Assembly: GCF_023973145.1 (NCBI RefSeq)
Contig: NZ_CP099546.1
Location: 124,001-188,000 of the forward strand
Length of the DNA: 64,000 nt
DNA from: Natronosalvus vescus
GTDB taxonomy: Archaea; Halobacteriota; Halobacteria; Halobacteriales; Natrialbaceae
Direction: 5' to 3'
Shown here: positions 7,915-15,290 of the stretch, one piece after another
How the letters are laid out: the number at the start of each line of letters is the position of its first letter
Numbering within the stretch: the first letter of the stretch is position 1
The notes under the pieces: model-generated
What the model saw: the letters and a program-made list of their open reading frames with translations, nothing else
Told to the model about the DNA's origin: nothing
Databases searched by the model: none
Made by a program: the position numbers and the translations under genes

Positions 7915-8393
7915 CTGATTTCATCGCCAATCGAAATCGTTCCGGAGGAAACCACTCGTGCATTCAGGCCGCCTCGATGAACAAGTGCATCACTTAATCC
8001 CACTTCACCAATCAGTGATTGCATGTAACCACACGGTTCGCACAGTTCGATGCCCTCACAAGATATCTCGCCTACCGTGAATCGTTTTCCGACAAGGTGG
8101 TTCAACGGGACATCTCGAGTCTGAACATTCCTCCGATGGGCTCCATCGTCAATCAAAATGTCCGCATCTCGTTCGACGGCCTCGAGCGCTTCCGCTTCGA
8201 TGAACGTGATATCGCTTGCCCCCTTCACATCTCGATCGGGATCTTGATCAAGCAGATTCCACAGCCCTTCTTTTTTGAAATAGCGATCTCCACGTAGCCC
8301 CTTCCCTTCAATGACTTCTCCATGCTCGATGGATTTCATAGGGTCGCCGCTTTCTGGAGCGATAAATATCCCTTCAACACGTCCTGGATCCAT
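7908..8393 (-). CDS. MOSC-domain protein
   Basis: I chose the ATG at 8393 (MDPGRVEGIFIAPESG) over an upstream GTG at 8408. The 161-residue product has the MOSC fold signature: an early G-x-RGDR segment (GKGLRGDRYF), a glutamate-rich middle (ITFIEAEALEAVE), a conserved N-x-x-T-x-D-like segment (RRNVQTRDVPLNHLVGKRF) and a late cysteine motif (CEGIELCEPCGYMQ) followed by HRGGLNARV. MOSC domains bind or transfer the sulfur of molybdenum-cofactor enzymes, and stand-alone ones such as YiiM-type proteins reduce N-hydroxylated bases. The cysteine in LCEPC is the likely functional residue. It is cotranscribed with a small unknown protein. No other molybdenum genes are in the window. Confidence 0.9.
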   Translation of the reverse strand: MDPGRVEGIFIAPESGDPMKSIEHGEVIEGKGLRGDRYFKKEGLWNLLDQDPDRDVKGASDITFIEAEALEAVERDADILIDDGAHRRNVQTRDVPLNHLVGKRFTVGEISCEGIELCEPCGYMQSLIGEVGLSDALVHRGGLNARVVSSGTISIGDEIRW

Positions 8394-8538
8394 GATATTG
8401 ACTCTCACCGTTTGCGGTTAATAGTATTGCCAATATCCGGACAGCTACGAGGTGTTCACCTTGGAATTGACAAAATGTGAGTGGACTTCTGGTTATAGCC
8501 TTTAACCTTATTATCGCAGAGATCCGATTTGGTCTATA

Positions 8539-8919
8539 ATGGCGAGAGAATCAGCGACCAAACTGATTGATTATCTCGAGGAGGAATTCCCAGAAGCCCT
8601 CCGAAGCGTTGGCTACTATACTTCCGAGGAAAGCGAGTTCCTATTCGTTCGAGATGATGTCGATTCAACGTACGATTGTGGTGAACTCCAGCGGATTTTC
8701 CGGGACTACAAACTGGAAGCGCTCGACGCAGCCCACCAAGAATCGTTGTACGAGCATGGAAGCCTGCTCGCGACAGCTCGCTTTTTCGATCGTGCGACAG
8801 AACTCCATTTCGTCCACGGGGAGACCGAAGGGATCATCACCGCGATTGACGCGGGGTCAGTTGATGACGTCCGCGGCCTGGTGTGTGAGTGTGCAACCGT
8901 TGTCGATACTTCTGAGTGA
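8539..8919 (+). CDS. Haloarchaeal hypothetical protein of ~126 residues
   Basis: The frame starts at an ATG preceded about 25-30 nt upstream by an AT-rich segment (taaccttattatc), consistent with a leaderless transcript. The protein is acidic and soluble, with a layout of LRSVGYYTSEESEFLFVRDD, a central helical section and a final beta-strand region (LHFVHGETEGIITAIDAG). Similar small alpha/beta proteins with a Y-x-R-D-D element occur widely in haloarchaea, with no known function. It stands alone between the minus-strand MOSC gene and a transposon-associated pair. Confidence 0.8.
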   Translation: MARESATKLIDYLEEEFPEALRSVGYYTSEESEFLFVRDDVDSTYDCGELQRIFRDYKLEALDAAHQESLYEHGSLLATARFFDRATELHFVHGETEGIITAIDAGSVDDVRGLVCECATVVDTSE

Positions 8920-9080
8920 CTTTTATCGATGCCACTGAACGCAGTAGCGGTTTCGTAAAAGGCCTTGATGGCCTAGGCACTGAGAAGTGCCTCTGACGTT
9001 GGTGGTGAGTAGTTGACGATGTACTCCGTGTGGTTTGACCGCTTCTCGCCCATGCTGATGACACACCACCGATACAGCTA

Positions 9081-9090
9081 AGTATATACA
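9081..9090 (+). promoter_or_regulatory. TATA-like element before the DUF2080-type gene
   Basis: The segment agtatataca lies about 20 nt before the ATG at 9106 and is followed by a second copy of atatacaaa. Two small perfect hairpins precede it: aggccttgatggcct and ggcactgagaagtgcc, between about 8959 and 8993. Together they may form a promoter with an operator-like or mobile-element end structure. Confidence 0.4.
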
Positions 9091-9105
9091 AAGGATATAC
9101 AAAAT

Positions 9106-9261
9106 ATGGCGAACCGATTTGAAATCGACGGCGAGGAAGTTCTCGACGGTGAGGTCAAACCGTTCGGGAACAGCGCCCACGTCACCGTCCCCAAACGTTG
9201 GCGTGGAGCAGACGTGAAAGTCGTCCGAATCTCAGAACCTACCGAGGAGGGCGAAGAGTGA
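9106..9261 (+). CDS. DUF2080-type transposon-associated small protein
   Basis: This 51-residue frame begins MANRFEIDGEEVLDGEVKPF and contains GNSAHVTVPKRWRGADVKVV, the signature of the DUF2080 family. That family is an AbrB/SpoVT-like swapped-hairpin fold repeatedly found next to haloarchaeal IS elements and described as transposon-encoded. Its stop overlaps the GTG start of the following gene (GTGA). Function is unknown; an AbrB-like fold and coupling to a second gene would suit a DNA-binding autoregulator or antitoxin. The family call rests on the PFGNSAHVTVPK-type motif and small size. Confidence 0.8.
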   Translation: MANRFEIDGEEVLDGEVKPFGNSAHVTVPKRWRGADVKVVRISEPTEEGEE

Positions 9262-9827
9262 GTGGTGCAACTAACGATTCTGCACGAATCGTTTCACTCG
9301 TTCGAACACTCTGTGAAGCCGAAGGGCGTGAGGTGGTGTTCCGGTTCGATGGCCCGATGAGCGCCCCTACGTCGAAATACAACGGTTCTTCCTACCGACA
9401 TGATACGCTTCCCAAGGCAACGCTGAAAGCGACTATTGAGCGTGCCAGTGTTGAAGGCCTGGGGGAGACGCTCATATGCTTTGCAAAAATCGATATGGAG
9501 GAACTTGACCGGGTGGGAATTGCCCCTTCGAATGTGTACACCGAACCAGTTGACGGGACACCTGAATACTGTGTAGTTGATGTGAACGCTTCACGCAAAT
9601 GGTGGCTGGATGAGTTCTCTGAACTGACCTTGGAGGGAGCAGAACAGGCAGTCGAAGAGGGTCGTGAGGAAGACGTGCTTCCGCCGTGGGATGGTCTGCC
9701 AACTGTTACAGTCACCGTCGAACGAACCGCCGAGTGTCATGAGCGATCATACAACTCGGGATTCCATATTCAGTATGATCCCCCGACGCACGAGATTGGA
9801 AATATAATAGACGTCCGAATCAAATGA
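9258..9827 (+). CDS. Unknown protein coupled to the DUF2080-type gene
   Basis: The frame is open from 9198, but that region is the coding body of the DUF2080-type gene. The GTG at 9258 overlaps its stop and gives a 189-residue product (SGATNDSARIVSLVRTLCEA onward). It is acidic, soluble, with predicted mixed alpha/beta content, a central ICFAKIDMEELDRVG and a C-terminal HIQYDPPTHEIGN. No transmembrane segment, cysteine cluster or nuclease motif is evident. I do not recognise it. Its position where a transposase or toxin would be expected makes it notable. Confidence 0.7.
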   Translation: MSGATNDSARIVSLVRTLCEAEGREVVFRFDGPMSAPTSKYNGSSYRHDTLPKATLKATIERASVEGLGETLICFAKIDMEELDRVGIAPSNVYTEPVDGTPEYCVVDVNASRKWWLDEFSELTLEGAEQAVEEGREEDVLPPWDGLPTVTVTVERTAECHERSYNSGFHIQYDPPTHEIGNIIDVRIK

Positions 9828-9912
9828 CCAGCAAACTTCTCGTGAAGACGCTGGAGCCACCTTCGAAGCTCGCAAGGTATACAACGAAACCATCCGCCTC
9901 GCCAAACAAGGA

Positions 9913-10956
9913 CTACTCTCGTCGCTGATCCATTTTGGGGAGTGAAAGACAAACGACGTTCCCTCGAGGTGAGCGCTCTTTGAAGGTGAGTTTCCCACCC
10001 AACGAATCAACACACCACTTCATGATCCACAGACCGACCCCTGAGCCGTGGTAGGTGCTAGAGGTCTTGGTTCGTTCATCGATCGCATTGATTTCCATCT
10101 CAGGAATTGGTGGCCCATTATCGATGATTTGAATCTGCCCTACCTCGTTTTCGATGTCGTCATCGACGGTTACGGTGACCTTAGGCGTGTCACGATCATT
10201 GTGTTCGACGGCATTTCTGATCGCGTGATCGAGTGCATAGGTCAGCCCTTCATCAGCAGTTACCCACACGTCCGTCGAGGCGTCGATAGAAAACTCACAC
10301 TCAGGATACGTAGATTGGGCTGTTTCGACATGCTCTCGAGCGACGGTGCAGAGATTTCTCGGATAGCGCTTAGTCACGTCGGCGTCGGTGACTTGTTCGA
10401 TTTCCTTGATAGCATTGCTCAGGTTCCCGACTTCGGTTGCAACATCCAGAATCGTCTCCACCTCTTCTTCGAGGCGATCATCTTCGATTGCTGTACGCAG
10501 TTGTTCGGCGTACCCGATCAGTACCGACATATCGTTCCGGAGATTGTGTCGGATCACGCGTGTGAGCAACTGCAACAGGTTTTCTCGAGACTTGTATTCG
10601 GTAATATCGTTGACTTGCCCGAGGACATACCGTGAGCCGTCGATCGTCGTCTCTGTGAGAGAGACGCGAGTCCATCGAAATTCCCCGTTGAGGCGTTCGA
10701 TTTGCCACTCGAAGGACTGCTGTTCGCCGCTGATTGCCGTCTGGATGAAGTGAACAACTTCCTCCTGGGTAAACGGGGTTGACGGTGCCGTGTACTCGTC
10801 AACCTGCATCGCCCGGAGTTGGTCAGCAGAGTACCCAAATAGCCGTTCTGTGTACTCATTCACGTCGAGTATCTCCCCTGTCGATGGCTGATAGAGGATA
10901 ATACCGACGTCTAAATCGTTGAAAGTCGGCGGTAACCGTGTGCCCGGATTTTCCAT
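9913..10956 (-). CDS. PAS-domain sensor histidine kinase
   Basis: I chose the ATG at 10956 (MENPGTRLPPTFNDLDVGII); the frame extends to 11013 but the extra residues are hydrophobic and out of family. The 347-residue protein has one PAS domain at about residues 10-125 (NEYTERLFGYSADQLRAMQ; FEWQIERLNGEFRWTRVS). A haloarchaeal-type H-box, LTRVIRHNLRNDMSVL, follows with the phosphorylatable histidine. The ATPase domain has an N-box (HAIRNAVEHN), G1 (IIDNGPPIP) and G2 (GSGVGLWIMKW). It is cytoplasmic, with no membrane segment. No response regulator is adjacent, so it is an orphan kinase. The PAS domain may sense redox or light, but the ligand cannot be read from the sequence. Confidence 0.9.
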   Translation of the reverse strand: MENPGTRLPPTFNDLDVGIILYQPSTGEILDVNEYTERLFGYSADQLRAMQVDEYTAPSTPFTQEEVVHFIQTAISGEQQSFEWQIERLNGEFRWTRVSLTETTIDGSRYVLGQVNDITEYKSRENLLQLLTRVIRHNLRNDMSVLIGYAEQLRTAIEDDRLEEEVETILDVATEVGNLSNAIKEIEQVTDADVTKRYPRNLCTVAREHVETAQSTYPECEFSIDASTDVWVTADEGLTYALDHAIRNAVEHNDRDTPKVTVTVDDDIENEVGQIQIIDNGPPIPEMEINAIDERTKTSSTYHGSGVGLWIMKWCVDSLGGKLTFKERSPRGNVVCLSLPKMDQRRE

Positions 10957-11043
10957 ACGTGTGATTTTGAACAGGAACTTAAAGATTCGCAGATATAGGT
11001 AGAAAATTCCCAAATGCAGCAGATATGTTTGGATACTAATCGG

Positions 11044-11889
11044 TTATGCCGATTCAATCACCACGTCCCTAAATTCGAATCGAGTACCCCCGTCTACTCT
11101 TCTCGTGGTCGTTATTTGCCATTCGTGGGCCTGGGCAATCCTTTCGATGATGTGAAGTCCGTACCCAGTTCCCTCGTCAGTCGTTGAATATCCCCACTCA
11201 AAAATTCGATGGTGGGCCTCAACGGGAATGCCTGCCCCATCATCTTCCACGTAGAACCCTTCATCAAGAAGCCCAACACACACGGTAACGTCGGAACCGG
11301 CGTGTTCGATTGCGTTACGAAACAGATTGGCAAGTAATTGCTGAAGCCGAAATGGATCTGTGTTAATACGGGTTCCGGTATCTACATCACAGTTGAGCGT
11401 CGCTTCAGCGGTCGCCACACTGTGCCAACTATCATTGATTGATTCGACCAGATCAATCAAGACACAGCCCGAGAGGATGTCCCCCTGTTGAGCGAGTACC
11501 AACAACTCCTCGATAAGGGCGTCCATTCGCGTGTGCATCTCTTCGATCTGATCTAGATGAGAACTCTCACACACTTCTTGCGCTAATTCGAGGTAGCCGC
11601 TGGCAACCTGGAGTGGGTTCCGGAGATCGTGGGAGACGACACTCACAAACTGCTCTAATTCAGCAGTGTATTCAACACGGTTAATTGCGTTCTCTGTGTG
11701 ATTCACCAATAATCAACGAGTTGGAGGTCGTCGTCGTCTGTGAAATCTGCCGATGCTTCGGAAACGGCTTGAAAAACACCTCTATCCCCTATCGGAACGC
11801 TGAGCCCGGATGAATACGGGCCTTGAGATTTCGCCTCGGGAACAGTTGTGAGATCATCGAACCGGTATGACTGTTGGGTTCGGTGACAT
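11044..11889 (-). pseudogene. Frameshifted, 5'-truncated GAF-histidine kinase
   Basis: The 11044-11709 part encodes a kinase core: VEYTAELEQFVSVVSHDLRN with the H-box, N-box LLANLFRNAIEHAG and G-boxes VEDDGAGIP and GTGYGLHIIERIA. Upstream in another frame, 11711-11889 encodes the end of a GAF domain (QSYRFDDLTTVPEAK, GPYSSGLSVPIGDRGVFQ, FTDDDDLQLVDYW), then a TGA. Joining the two with a one-base shift restores the usual haloarchaeal order of GAF, ENAINRVEY linker and H-box. The GAF fragment itself begins abruptly at a palindromic mobile-element end (11884). A downstream TTG start could still give a sensorless 221-residue kinase, but a broken gene is more likely. Confidence 0.75.
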
Positions 11890-11934
11890 CCTCGCCCGGC
11901 GTGAACAGTAGACGCCGATTCTACTGTAAGCGTC
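11884..11934 (+). repeat. Palindromic IS200/IS605-like end
   Basis: The segment starts tgacatcctcgcccggcg and contains a perfect 7-bp stem, cagtaga/tctactg (11906-11912 with 11920-11926), with an alternative pairing of gacgc and gcgtc. It matches the TTGAC(A/C)(T/C)CCTC-plus-hairpin pattern of other solo ends in the window. It marks the exact truncation point of the histidine-kinase pseudogene. Confidence 0.55.
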
Positions 11935-11993
11935 GGGGTTTTCGCCTGTTCATCCCATACATGTCTAAAGAAGAGGGTTGCAACAGAACCAGA

Positions 11994-12560
11994 TTACAGT
12001 ACATAGTCACTGACGGCTGTTCCCACTCCACACGCCCCAATACAGAATAAGAGAAGAGAACCAATGACTGGTATCAAAGAGAGTACGCCTGCCACAACAA
12101 CTGCAATCAGAAGAACGACTCCCCAGTCATCACTGAACAATCGCCCTACTGTTAGGAATCCTAATTCGGCAACGATCCCAGCTAGGATAGCAAGTGGAAG
12201 TGCAAATAGAACGCCAATAACAGTGAGTATCAACAAGAACAAGATAATAAATAAGCCAATCAGGGCTACCAGTCCTGTACCAAACGTTGCCAACGGGTTC
12301 TCTCTGATAAATTGAGTATTCCGCTCGGTGTATTCTGGATAAGCCACAATGAGCCATCCCCCAAATACCAAAGTCCAAAGCATGTGCCAAATAGTCTCGA
12401 TATTCGGGAGGGGAGAAACTCCGTGGTTGACTTGCTCCATTGCGCTAACAGAGGTTACAGAAAGAACTCCCAGAAAAACAACGGCAAGCACCGAACCAAC
12501 TATCCATCGAACTGGTCGTTTAATCATATACGTCCCCCTGAGACCCTTCTTTCTATTCAT
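11994..12560 (-). CDS. Four-helix membrane protein of unknown function
   Basis: The ATG at 12560 overlaps the end of the preceding gene, which favours coupling; an internal ATG at 12527 (MIKRPVRWIVGSVLAV) is an alternative. Up to five hydrophobic segments can be seen, including WIVGSVLAVVFLGVLSVTSV, which could be a signal, ALIGLFIILFLLILTVIGVL and VVLLIAVVVAGVLSLIPVIG. The middle block resembles the membrane domain that follows bactofilin-like or polymer-forming proteins in haloarchaea. No soluble catalytic domain is present. Function is not recognised. Confidence 0.8.
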   Translation of the reverse strand: MNRKKGLRGTYMIKRPVRWIVGSVLAVVFLGVLSVTSVSAMEQVNHGVSPLPNIETIWHMLWTLVFGGWLIVAYPEYTERNTQFIRENPLATFGTGLVALIGLFIILFLLILTVIGVLFALPLAILAGIVAELGFLTVGRLFSDDWGVVLLIAVVVAGVLSLIPVIGSLLLFCIGACGVGTAVSDYVL

Positions 12561-12786
12561 GCAACCCTAATGAAAACCGATCAACGTAGTCCATATCCGC
12601 TGATCGCTCGATTGCAGCTTCCCGTACCGTCCGAGATTCTTCTAACCCCCCGTACAACTCAATAGCGTGCTGTTCAGCCTTCTCAATCTTCCGAGTACAT
12701 AAAAGGTCTGCAATTTCTGTGAGCTGTTGCTTATCTGCCCAGTCTTTTCGTTCATTTACACCTATCTGATCCCGTATATGGAACAT
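12553..12786 (-). CDS. Small helical hypothetical protein
   Basis: The first ATG of this frame is at 12786 (MFHIRDQIGVNERKDWADKQ); more upstream starts would be TTG. The 77-residue product is helical and charged (LLCTRKIEKAEQHAIELYGG), soluble, and overlaps the start of the membrane protein gene downstream by eight bases, so the pair is probably one operon. No motif is recognised. Confidence 0.6.
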   Translation of the reverse strand: MFHIRDQIGVNERKDWADKQQLTEIADLLCTRKIEKAEQHAIELYGGLEESRTVREAAIERSADMDYVDRFSLGLHE

Positions 12787-13115
12787 CTTGTCAGAACCGC
12801 CTTCGTCCCTAGAGCCTTTTGGAGACAAAGTCAACAATGATCACCATATATCAATAGAAATTTCTTTTGAATACTTATAACTTTAGGTACATTCCGCCGT
12901 GAGCGGTTCGAATCTCCGCTTGAAACAATACTGGTGCAGATAGATGAATCACGGATGTGGTAGTCAATTATACTAATTGAAATGACTCCTCAACAAAACA
13001 GAGTAACAGAGACTTCGGGAGAGTTTGCGCTCGGTTATACTATTGGGCAAACTTATAACTCCTCAAGAAGTTCAACAGTGCAAAGATCTATAAGCAGTTA
13101 TATTTATCTGATTTC

Positions 13116-13604
13116 ATGGATATGGCTCGATCAAGACGAAATTTTCTGAAGAAGAATGGTGTTGCAGTTGCAGCTGTATTAGGTGCTGGTTGTACTGCGC
13201 TCGGATCAGATGAAGATGAGGGGTTGGTTGTGGGTGATATTTTCTTCATGAATCACCACAGTGACGCGCGAAAAGTCCGTCTCGCAATCGATCGAAATGA
13301 TAATCAGATCTATGACCGAACTGTGCACGTTCCGGGAGGTGATCGTTACTTGAAAACGATAACTGCGAGGTGGTCATCCGAACCAGCAGTGTTCAAATTG
13401 ACGTATGTGGGCCTCAGCGAAGAGGTAGAATCTGAGATTTATGAACGAACGCTAACCGCTGAGGATGCAGTTGACGGCGAGTGTACAATCCCTGTGATTG
13501 ATTTGAAAGCACCTGGCTCTCAGAGGCAAGGCCGGATCGCGTTCGGTCTGATGAAACCCTCGCAATTCAGAGATCATGTCGGTGTAAGCTGCCCAGAACG
13601 ATAA
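13116..13604 (+). CDS. Tat-dependent lipoprotein
   Basis: The 162-residue product has a twin-arginine signal (SRRNFLKKNGVAVAAVLG) ending in a lipobox (GAGC). An alternative ATG lies two codons downstream of the first (MARSRRN). The mature part is beta-rich: LVVGDIFFMNHHSDARKVRL, then an Ig-like pattern with VFKLTYVGLSEEVESEIYER, and a late cysteine (DGECTIPVIDL). Such lipoproteins are anchored outside the haloarchaeal membrane. No enzymatic motif is seen. It is single, in an AT-rich region with a TATA-like gcagttatatttatc before the start. Confidence 0.85.
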   Translation: MDMARSRRNFLKKNGVAVAAVLGAGCTALGSDEDEGLVVGDIFFMNHHSDARKVRLAIDRNDNQIYDRTVHVPGGDRYLKTITARWSSEPAVFKLTYVGLSEEVESEIYERTLTAEDAVDGECTIPVIDLKAPGSQRQGRIAFGLMKPSQFRDHVGVSCPER

Positions 13605-13799
13605 TGCATTAATTCAAACCTCTCCGTGCGCAATTACCACTCACATTACTGTCCTGAGCGATTTGCATTCCCTATGTATCACAGAGATTGTAATCAATAT
13701 CGTCTGTGAACTAACATACAACAGCCTAAAATATTAATCTCGGTCTATCGGATAATGCCAAAGCAGTAATATGTGCGAACAATATAATTATGAAGCAAT

Positions 13800-15017
13800 A
13801 TGACTCCTCCTGACGCTACTCTCACTGCTGAAGAGGCTCGTAAAGAGCTGTATGCCGTCATGCATCGGGATCTCGAATTTCTCGCTAAGGCCCGCCGTGC
13901 TCTCGAAATCGGTACCGCCTATCTTGGCGTCGAGAATGGCCATATTGCCCGAATAGAGACTGCCACAAACTACTGGGAATCTATTGAGAGTACTGACCCA
14001 CCTGATGGAGAGTATCCGGCTGGCATCACGCTCGATCTGGGCACGACGTACTGTCGACGAACAATTCAACAGGAGTCCCCGCTTGCCCTCCATAATGTTC
14101 CCGAACAAGGCTGGGAACACGACCCTGCCTTCGAAACCCATGGGCTTCATTGTTACCACGGGGTGCCGATTCATGTCAACGGCGACCTCTTTGGAACGGC
14201 CTGTTTTGTTGATTCCGAACCACGCGATGAGCCGTTCACCGAGGAAGAACTGATGTTCACCGAGTTGATCGGACACATGCTCGGCCACACGCTTGAGCGG
14301 GAATACCAACGAGTGAGAAACGCCGAACGCGACCGCCTCATTAGCGTCCTCAGTCGAGTTCTTCGGCATAACCTTCGTAACGATCTGACCGTGGTACGTG
14401 GTCACACTGAGATTCTCCAGGAGATTCTCCCACCGAATCAGCTCCACCACACCAATACTATCATCGACACGGTCGACGACTTATTAGCGGTCAGTGAGAT
14501 GGCTCGGCAACTCGAGACAGTAAACGATCATACGTTCGATCGGCAAGCACTCGATATCGAAGCGCTCGTTCGAGAGGTAGTGTCCCATGTTGCAGACGAC
14601 TATCCTGACGCATCGTTTTTAGTCGAAGGAGATGACACGGCGACAGTTCGTGTCTCACAACAACTGGAGACGGCATTGCACGAACTTCTCGACAACGCGG
14701 CTAAACATACGGGAGCCGAGCCAACTGTTACTGCCACGGTGACGACCACACCGAACGCCGTGGAGATTCACGTTGCGGATGACGGCCCCGGGTTACCCGA
14801 ACATGAACAACGAGTACTGCAACAGGGAGTCGAAACGCCACTCAGTCACGGGAGTGGACTCGGTCTCTGGCATGTGTACTGGATCGTCAAACGCCACGAC
14901 GGAGAGATCTCCATCGCATCGTCAGCGAGTGGAACGACCGTGACGATTACATTGCCATTTGGTGAAACACGAATACTCTCAGAAAGCGATCATTTATTGA
15001 CACCCCCCTCGCGCTAA
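13800..15017 (+). CDS. GAF-domain histidine kinase
   Basis: The 405-residue soluble protein has a GAF domain at about residues 20-165, typical of haloarchaeal sensors (YLGVENGHIARIETATNYW; GITLDLGTTYCRRTIQQ; GVPIHVNGDLFGTACFVD). An H-box follows (LSRVLRHNLRNDLTVVRGH) and an ATPase core with N-box (HELLDNAAKHTG), G1 (VADDGPGLP) and G2 (SHGSGLGLWHVYW). The C-terminus (ETRILSESDHLLTPPSR) is longer than usual, and its last codons are encoded by a palindromic mobile-element end that begins at 14997. The original terminus has thus been replaced by inserted DNA. No cognate regulator is nearby. Confidence 0.92.
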   Translation: MTPPDATLTAEEARKELYAVMHRDLEFLAKARRALEIGTAYLGVENGHIARIETATNYWESIESTDPPDGEYPAGITLDLGTTYCRRTIQQESPLALHNVPEQGWEHDPAFETHGLHCYHGVPIHVNGDLFGTACFVDSEPRDEPFTEEELMFTELIGHMLGHTLEREYQRVRNAERDRLISVLSRVLRHNLRNDLTVVRGHTEILQEILPPNQLHHTNTIIDTVDDLLAVSEMARQLETVNDHTFDRQALDIEALVREVVSHVADDYPDASFLVEGDDTATVRVSQQLETALHELLDNAAKHTGAEPTVTATVTTTPNAVEIHVADDGPGLPEHEQRVLQQGVETPLSHGSGLGLWHVYWIVKRHDGEISIASSASGTTVTITLPFGETRILSESDHLLTPPSR

Positions 15018-15035
15018 CGCGCGAGGATTTGCCTC
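14997..15035 (+). repeat. Palindromic IS200/IS605-like end overlapping a stop codon
   Basis: The sequence ttgacacccccctcgcgc begins the pattern and forms a perfect 8-bp stem, cctcgcgc/gcgcgagg (15007-15014 and 15019-15026), whose four-base loop holds the TAA stop of the histidine kinase. It may also serve as a terminator. It fits the family of solo ends seen elsewhere in the window. Confidence 0.55.
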
Positions 15036-15290
15036 CGAAGTAGTTAGCTAGCGATGGGGCAATATTGCGGGTTTACCCGTTTACCAGACACTTCGGCGTT
15101 TAATAAAATTCCCAAGGATATACATTGGAGAATTAACAGTTGTGGTGACTGAAATGGTAGAATGAAATAAGCGTTGCAATAAATATTGCAATAACTCATG
15201 GGTCGTTCACGGGGTTCGATTGTGGGAATCCTCTCAACAATTATACCGTCCGTATAGTAACTATAGCAACGCCTCACATTCAGTATCGCA

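Noticed and set aside
9826-9945. A short plus-strand frame (EARKVYNETIRLAKQG) right after the 189-residue gene, with a TnpB-like look
   Set aside because: It has only about 39 codons, no clear start codon and overlaps the end of the histidine kinase gene; the resemblance rests on one helix.
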